A DNA stretch of 64,000 nt. It comes from Lineus longissimus. Its lineage: Eukaryota; Nemertea; Pilidiophora; Heteronemertea; Lineidae. The stretch's first letter is position 1, and each line of letters begins with the position of its first letter. The stretch spans positions 5,272,501 to 5,336,500 of the forward strand of contig NC_088315.1 in assembly GCF_910592395.1 (NCBI RefSeq). Reading direction: 5' to 3'. Shown here one piece after another: positions 57,675 through 64,000 of the stretch. The position numbers and the translations under genes were made by a program. The notes below the pieces were generated by a model. The model was not told the DNA's origin. It worked only from the letters and a program-made list of their open reading frames with translations, and ran no database searches.

Positions 57675-60284
57675 ACCTTGCAGAAAACAGCCGTTGTCTG
57701 GTTTTCAGCTTGCTTAAAAGTTGAAGTTTTTTTGTGTGACATTATTTATTCTAGTTTGAGTCATATCCTTGGATAAGTACAAGTACATGACAACATGTAT
57801 AATATTAATAAGTCTGTATCATGTTACATTTGAAAAGTAATACCATTGATTTGAGGATTTCTAGCAGAAATTCTGTATAAGTCTAGGGCAAATAATGATT
57901 GTCTTTGGGGGGACACCTGATTTAGGGAAACACTTGATTATGAGAACACTTGATATTGTTATTCTTTAAGCTGGCTTATGCACCTGTATTTATAGATGGC
58001 AGTTGTGTAAACAGTCAATTAAAGTGAGCTCTACAGATGTGCTAAAGTGTAATGTAATGCTGGGTTGTTTTGTAATAAGTGTTATTAGTAGGTTTAGCTG
58101 TTTGTAAAATTGTGCATCACAGTAAAGGATGTCATCATGACGTGTTCAAATCATTCACAATGCTAGTTGATAGTCAGTCTAAACATTAGAGATTATTTAG
58201 AACTTACAACTTGGGGCACCTTGGCCACCAAGGTTTTGACTGCATTTCACATCACATCCTAAGTGACTTAGCTAGTGAAAATTGGAATTCATGAAAGCGC
58301 TGGGGCTAAGGTTGCATTGCTCTCTCAATTGCACTGGCAGATAAGGTCCCCAAGACTTGGACCTCACCACGCCCTGTTTTTGGCACAAACCCTGGGAGAT
58401 AGTTAGTCTGTCGACAATGAACTATTGGCGAGACATCAACAACTTTGTATCGTTGAATGCCGTTGCGGTGATGTAAACTCAGTGCAGTAGCGAAAACTTG
58501 TAAAAATTTGTGACAACCGTCCTACGTGTACTTTTCTATGAAGGTGCAAGGGTATTTTAATAAGGTATTTCGAGGAAAACTACTTAGTGCATACTGGTGA
58601 TTACCCGAGTTTTTTACATGGTCATCGCATTGTTCTATCTATGCAGCGTTTTTCCCATTCGTCTTGGACATTTGACCAACTTCAACAAGGGCAGTGGTTC
58701 TTAGTGCTTACTCCCTTAGTCACTGGCAGTCCGAGCTATTAAGAACCTCTGATTTCCTCGGAATGAAGGTAGGCAACTATTGCCAAGTCCGAGATGAATG
58801 TGCTATTTCCCTGCAGGGTGATGGGGGTTTCTTGTACCTGTATTTCATGTTCACTCATCAGTCATGCATGCAATCAGTTGTAGAAAGTTCATTAAAATCA
58901 CAGATGAATTTTACACATATTTATGGTTTTGTGTTGATATTTGCTCAGGGAGAAGACAACCCGTCTCCAATCTAATACAGGAGTTTTCGTCATTTGCCAG
59001 TCACAACCTAACAGAAATTCTGCTGGGTGTGCTGGAGAGTTTACTTGCCTATGAACAAGCTACAGTGTTCAATTGTCCTCAGATTCCACGATGTATATGA
59101 AGAGCTTGTTGGTAATCAAACCATATATTGCCCCATCTGAACAATAAGGCATAATTGTCCTACACAGCAGCAAGAAGGGTGAACCGAGAATAAATTCTCC
59201 AAGGACAAAGTCTGGGCCTGGGCACGTTGCCAATTTGGAACTGAGAATGGTACAACAGCCAGCACCAGGAACACCCCTTACCACAACCAAATATCCTGGG
59301 GGAATTTGGTACATGAATGGGAAGATCAGCCCAAAAAGTTAATTGCTACGTAGCTTGAGGAAGCAGAACAACAGACACCAATCAAAGAGAGGACCTCAGA
59401 TCATCTGCCACAGCATGACTGTGAACAGACGCTGTTGTCTGAGCGGATTCTTTCAACTGTAAGGGTTTTTTTTTGGAAAGTTCACATCATCAGTCCTTTG
59501 TCTCACATTTGATGAAGGACCTTATTAAGAGCATGGGAAATAAGAAGTAAAATGACAGGACAACAAGGGACATCTTCATCATAATTTCTGAAATGGTAAT
59601 AAACTGGAAGCAGAAGAAAAGACACCAATCAAAGAGAGGACCTCAGATCATCTGCCACAGCAGGACTGTGAACGGACGCTGTTGTCTGAGCGGATTCTTT
59701 CAACTGTATGGGTTTGTTGGAAAGTTCACATCATCAGTTCTTTGCCAACATAATGTCTGGAGGAGTTTCAATCCGATCACGCATCGCTAGGATGTGATGC
59801 GTCCCACAGCCAGTGCAAGTCACAAACATGCAAAGTGATTGACAACTGGTCTCTTTGAGCCTGGTCCTCATCAGTTCCTGGGAAAATGAGCAAGGTGACC
59901 AGATGGTCATCAGCAATGGACCAATTCATTCAGGCAGTGACAAATTGGTGCCCGGATTGGTATTGAAAATAGAAAGAAGAGACTGGTCTAGGACAGCACA
60001 TGACCAAGGGTAAAGTCGTTTTGTGGGGATGGGAAATGGGGTGCTGGTCACGGTCATTGTCAGGCACCAAAATGTGATTTTAGAGCTTTTGACAGGTACA
60101 CGAGTTGCTGCGTTTTTACAACAATAATCCATTTCATGTCAGACAGGAAAATCCTGTGTGACAGGCACACAACCAACACTGTCTGACACTTGGTCAGGTA
60201 CTAGTGTAGACACCATATCCAGATTTGCAATGTACATTTCATGCACTTGAAATGAACCAACAAACAATTATATCAGGTCCTTTT
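57675..60284. other. Intergenic spacer between myotrophin and RPS16
   Basis: I see no gene here. The open frames are short and lack family features. The main structure is a pair of 140-bp direct repeats at 59361-59744. Confidence 0.5.
59361..59744. repeat. Pair of ~140-bp direct repeats
   Basis: Copy 1 (59361-59500) and copy 2 (59608-59744) share gacaccaatcaaagagagga, ctgttgtctgagcggattct and gttcacatcatcag with only a few differences. The intervening ~107 bases are not duplicated. Function unknown. Confidence 0.9.
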
Positions 60285-60290
60285 TTTATT
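60285..60290 (-). terminator. Polyadenylation signal of RPS16
   Basis: AATAAA on the minus strand 39 bases past the stop codon, giving the very short 3' UTR typical of ribosomal protein genes. Confidence 0.7.
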
Positions 60291-60328
60291 TATTTCTTAT
60301 GTTATATACATAATGTAAAGCGCACATT

Positions 60329-61866
60329 TTAACGGTATGATTTCTGGTAGCGGGCACGTGCACCTGGACCGCCAAATTTCTTAGGCTCACAACGCCTGGG
60401 ATCAGCAACTAATAGTGATCTGTCATATGTGACAAGGATGTCCCTGATTTCTTTCTTGCTGGCCTCATCAACGTCTGGAATGAGAGAAGAAACAAGGTCA
60501 GATCAGGAAAAGAAGTTTGTAGCAATACACCGTCTTCTTTGTGGATATCCTGTTTACAGCCATTTCAGCTTGACAACAATACTAAAATGGTCAGCTTCGA
60601 CAGTTCATTTGAAGCCATCACTATTGGACATTAAATTGTTTAAATGTCCATGAATTTGATAAAAATTCTATCTATGTTCAATGTTTCATATCTACTTACA
60701 TTTCTGGTAATAAGCTACCAGTGATTTGGAAATGGCTTGTCTAATAGCTGAAAATTGAATGAGACAAGGGTTAAAATTTCTGGCAAAATGGGTGCTTAGT
60801 TTTTTCCAGACGGAGACAATTATTTAAACACAAATTATGGTAACCTTGTAGACGTCAGTGCCAGTCTTTGACAGGCATTCATTCATGTCTGAGACGAGGG
60901 ATCATACTCTACCCCATCACTCTATTTAAAGTATCCTTTGTAGGGCTGTTGCTGCATGCCACTACACATAAAAAGAGACCGAGTGAAACCCTCAACATTT
61001 CTGACTGAACAAGCAAGCATTATATGCCAAGCCCACACAACTTACCATAGATCTGTGCAACATGACCACCACCCTTCACTCTTACTCTGATGTCAACACC
61101 AGCGAAGCGATCCTTGCCCAAAAGGAGAAGGGGCTCCTGGATCTGAAACGGAATTCATCAAATGAATATTGCTTGAAGTGGGGTTAGATTTTAAAACATT
61201 TTAGAAATGTTAACATATTTATATCACGGACCTACTTTTTAATACAAGTTGGTCACAAAAAGTGTTCCAGAGCATGAAAAGTGAGAGTAGACACTTCTAT
61301 TTTCCATGGTGACATTTGACCAGAACTTCAGTATCATATTAGCCCAGAGAGATATTGACTTTCATTCATCTTTATTTCGAATTATTCTGATCTTCTAGCC
61401 GAGCTCGTACCTTGTATTTGAGGGTCTGGGGCTCAATGAGATCTAGAGGCCTTCCATTCACCTTGATCAATCCATTACCTGTTTTGCAGTGGGCTACTGC
61501 AGTGGCAGTTTTCTGGAAACAAAGATAGAATGTTGATCAAAAGTCCAGACAAGATAAATTTGGACAAACACGGTTAAATGTATTAGGCCTAGGCCTACAG
61601 CCATGCAACAGCCTAGGCTACAAGTGTATATCCTAGTGTGTAAATGTACAGGAAAGAATACACATGCTGTTTACACACCTTCCTGCCGAACACTTGAACA
61701 GACTGCACAGGGCCCTTGGCCGCCACCTGAAAGAGTAAAATAGAAGATTGGTTTTCAATCAGTATTTTCTAAAATTATATTTTGTTTAATGCTTGAATTT
61801 ATGGATATATTCATGTTTTATTTTCAATTATTTGTCGTTCCGCACCTTGGTTGGAACAGGCTCCAT
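60329..61866 (-). CDS. RPS16: 40S ribosomal protein S16 (uS9)
   Basis: Exons in transcript order: 61846-61866, 61679-61726, 61411-61512, 61046-61142, 60700-60747, 60329-60474; 153 residues with consistent phases, about seven longer at the N-terminus than the 146-residue human protein. It is a component of the small ribosomal subunit (bacterial S9 family) whose C-terminal tail reaches the decoding centre. Diagnostic stretches are [42 protein letters not shown], the [20 protein letters not shown] block and the invariant end [17 protein letters not shown]. The first exon has seven codons (MEPVPTK) and follows a pyrimidine-rich acttcctttc leader, suggestive of a 5' TOP mRNA. It is divergent from thymidylate synthase. 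Confidence 0.97.
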
Positions 61867-62454
61867 CTTGAAAGGAAGTAATACGGGGGTGACAATTTTG
61901 TTTCAACGAAGTACCCGGAAGTAAAACTTTGGCGGGAGTTTCAGTAAAAGTTTATATTCCTATTTTAGTTGATCGATAAATTAGGCGACTACTATAAAGG
62001 TAACACACCCAAATGCAATTCGTATCTCAACCATAACATGCAAAATCCGTAATCGTCATCATCGTCGCGTCATCAATGACATCATCATCATCATCATCAT
62101 CATCATCAATCAATGTCATTGTCAATAACATGATCATCCATCCCAAACTGACATCATCATTGACATCATATCTATCATCATCATCACTCAGGCCACTACC
62201 GTGCACCCCATCTTACTGTCTAATATGGATCGCCATATCGTGACGATGTGAGAAGTTTGTGTGCGTGCCGTTATCGCAACTTTTAACAATTTTTAATAGG
62301 AGCCATGTCATGACGTAACTAAATAGCGATATAACACAGAAGTGGCGATACAAGTCAATAGGCCTATCGGGCAACAATACATATCGTATAGTATCAATGG
62401 TATGGTATCATATAAAGTATCAACTTTAAAGGTAATCTGATATATCTTCTTTAG
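61867..62454. promoter_or_regulatory. Shared upstream region of RPS16 and TYMS with ETS and E2F-like sites
   Basis: CCGGAAGT (ETS core, 61915-61922) is followed six bases later by TTTGGCGGGAG (E2F-like, 61928-61938). Both lie within 75 bases of the RPS16 start codon and upstream of TYMS. ETS sites are common in ribosomal protein promoters, and thymidylate synthase is a classical E2F target in animals. No TATA box is obvious near RPS16. Motif matches only. Confidence 0.5.
62053..62195. repeat. (ATC)n-rich microsatellite region
   Basis: A pure run of ATC units at 62081-62109 with imperfect ATC/GTC-rich flanks on both sides, in the RPS16-TYMS intergenic gap. Length variation is likely. Confidence 0.9.

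Positions 62455-64000
<1,546 letters not shown>

Overview
This window is nuclear DNA from an animal, most likely a marine invertebrate bilaterian; lophotrochozoan is my best guess, but this is not proven. The evidence is AT-rich sequence, many small coding exons with canonical GT-AG introns of about 0.1-3.7 kb, long AT-rich UTR and intergenic spacers, tRNA-derived SINE-like pieces, and eight genes whose spliced products match animal families along their full length. I found no bacterial, plasmid, CRISPR or viral content.

Layout: 1-3.3 kb is apparently non-coding with old degenerate repeats. 3.3-11.8 kb (+) is a 12-exon dihydropyrimidinase/CRMP gene. It keeps every metal-binding residue of the hydrolase and also has the C-terminal tail typical of CRMPs. 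11.9-19.6 kb is a long spacer with three repeat systems: a ~135-bp repeat, a cluster of TTGACT/AGTCAA palindromes, and a 156-bp tandem repeat. 19.6-21.0 kb (-) is MFSD5 with an uninterrupted coding region. 21.9-28.7 kb (+) is a SIRT3-type sirtuin with an unusual acidic serine-rich tail. 29.7-34 kb is a spacer with three diverged copies of a ~300-bp element. 34.0-46.8 kb (-) is TTC17 in 24 coding exons with three TPR modules. 48.0-53.3 kb (-) is a 12-exon gene for a secreted-Kelch/cytochrome b561 membrane protein with a signalling-type tail. 54.6-55.8 kb (+) is myotrophin. 60.3-61.9 kb (-) is ribosomal protein S16. 62.5 kb to the window end (+) is thymidylate synthase, cut off before its catalytic cysteine exon.

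Three neighbouring gene pairs are head-to-head: MFSD5/sirtuin, Kelch-b561/myotrophin and RPS16/thymidylate synthase. Each intergenic gap has sites plausible for a shared promoter, and the RPS16/TYMS gap has adjacent ETS-like and E2F-like sites. The genes do not form an operon or common pathway. The only metabolic link is that dihydropyrimidinase (pyrimidine breakdown) and thymidylate synthase (dTMP synthesis) both act on pyrimidines, probably by chance.

The most unusual item is the Kelch-cytochrome b561 gene: a predicted six-blade extracellular Kelch propeller joined to a four-histidine transmembrane b-heme module, with a cytoplasmic tail carrying a YDNV motif, a PPPVPEK motif and a possible C-terminal PDZ ligand. 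All exon joins were worked out by hand from splice signals and frame continuity. No database search was possible.
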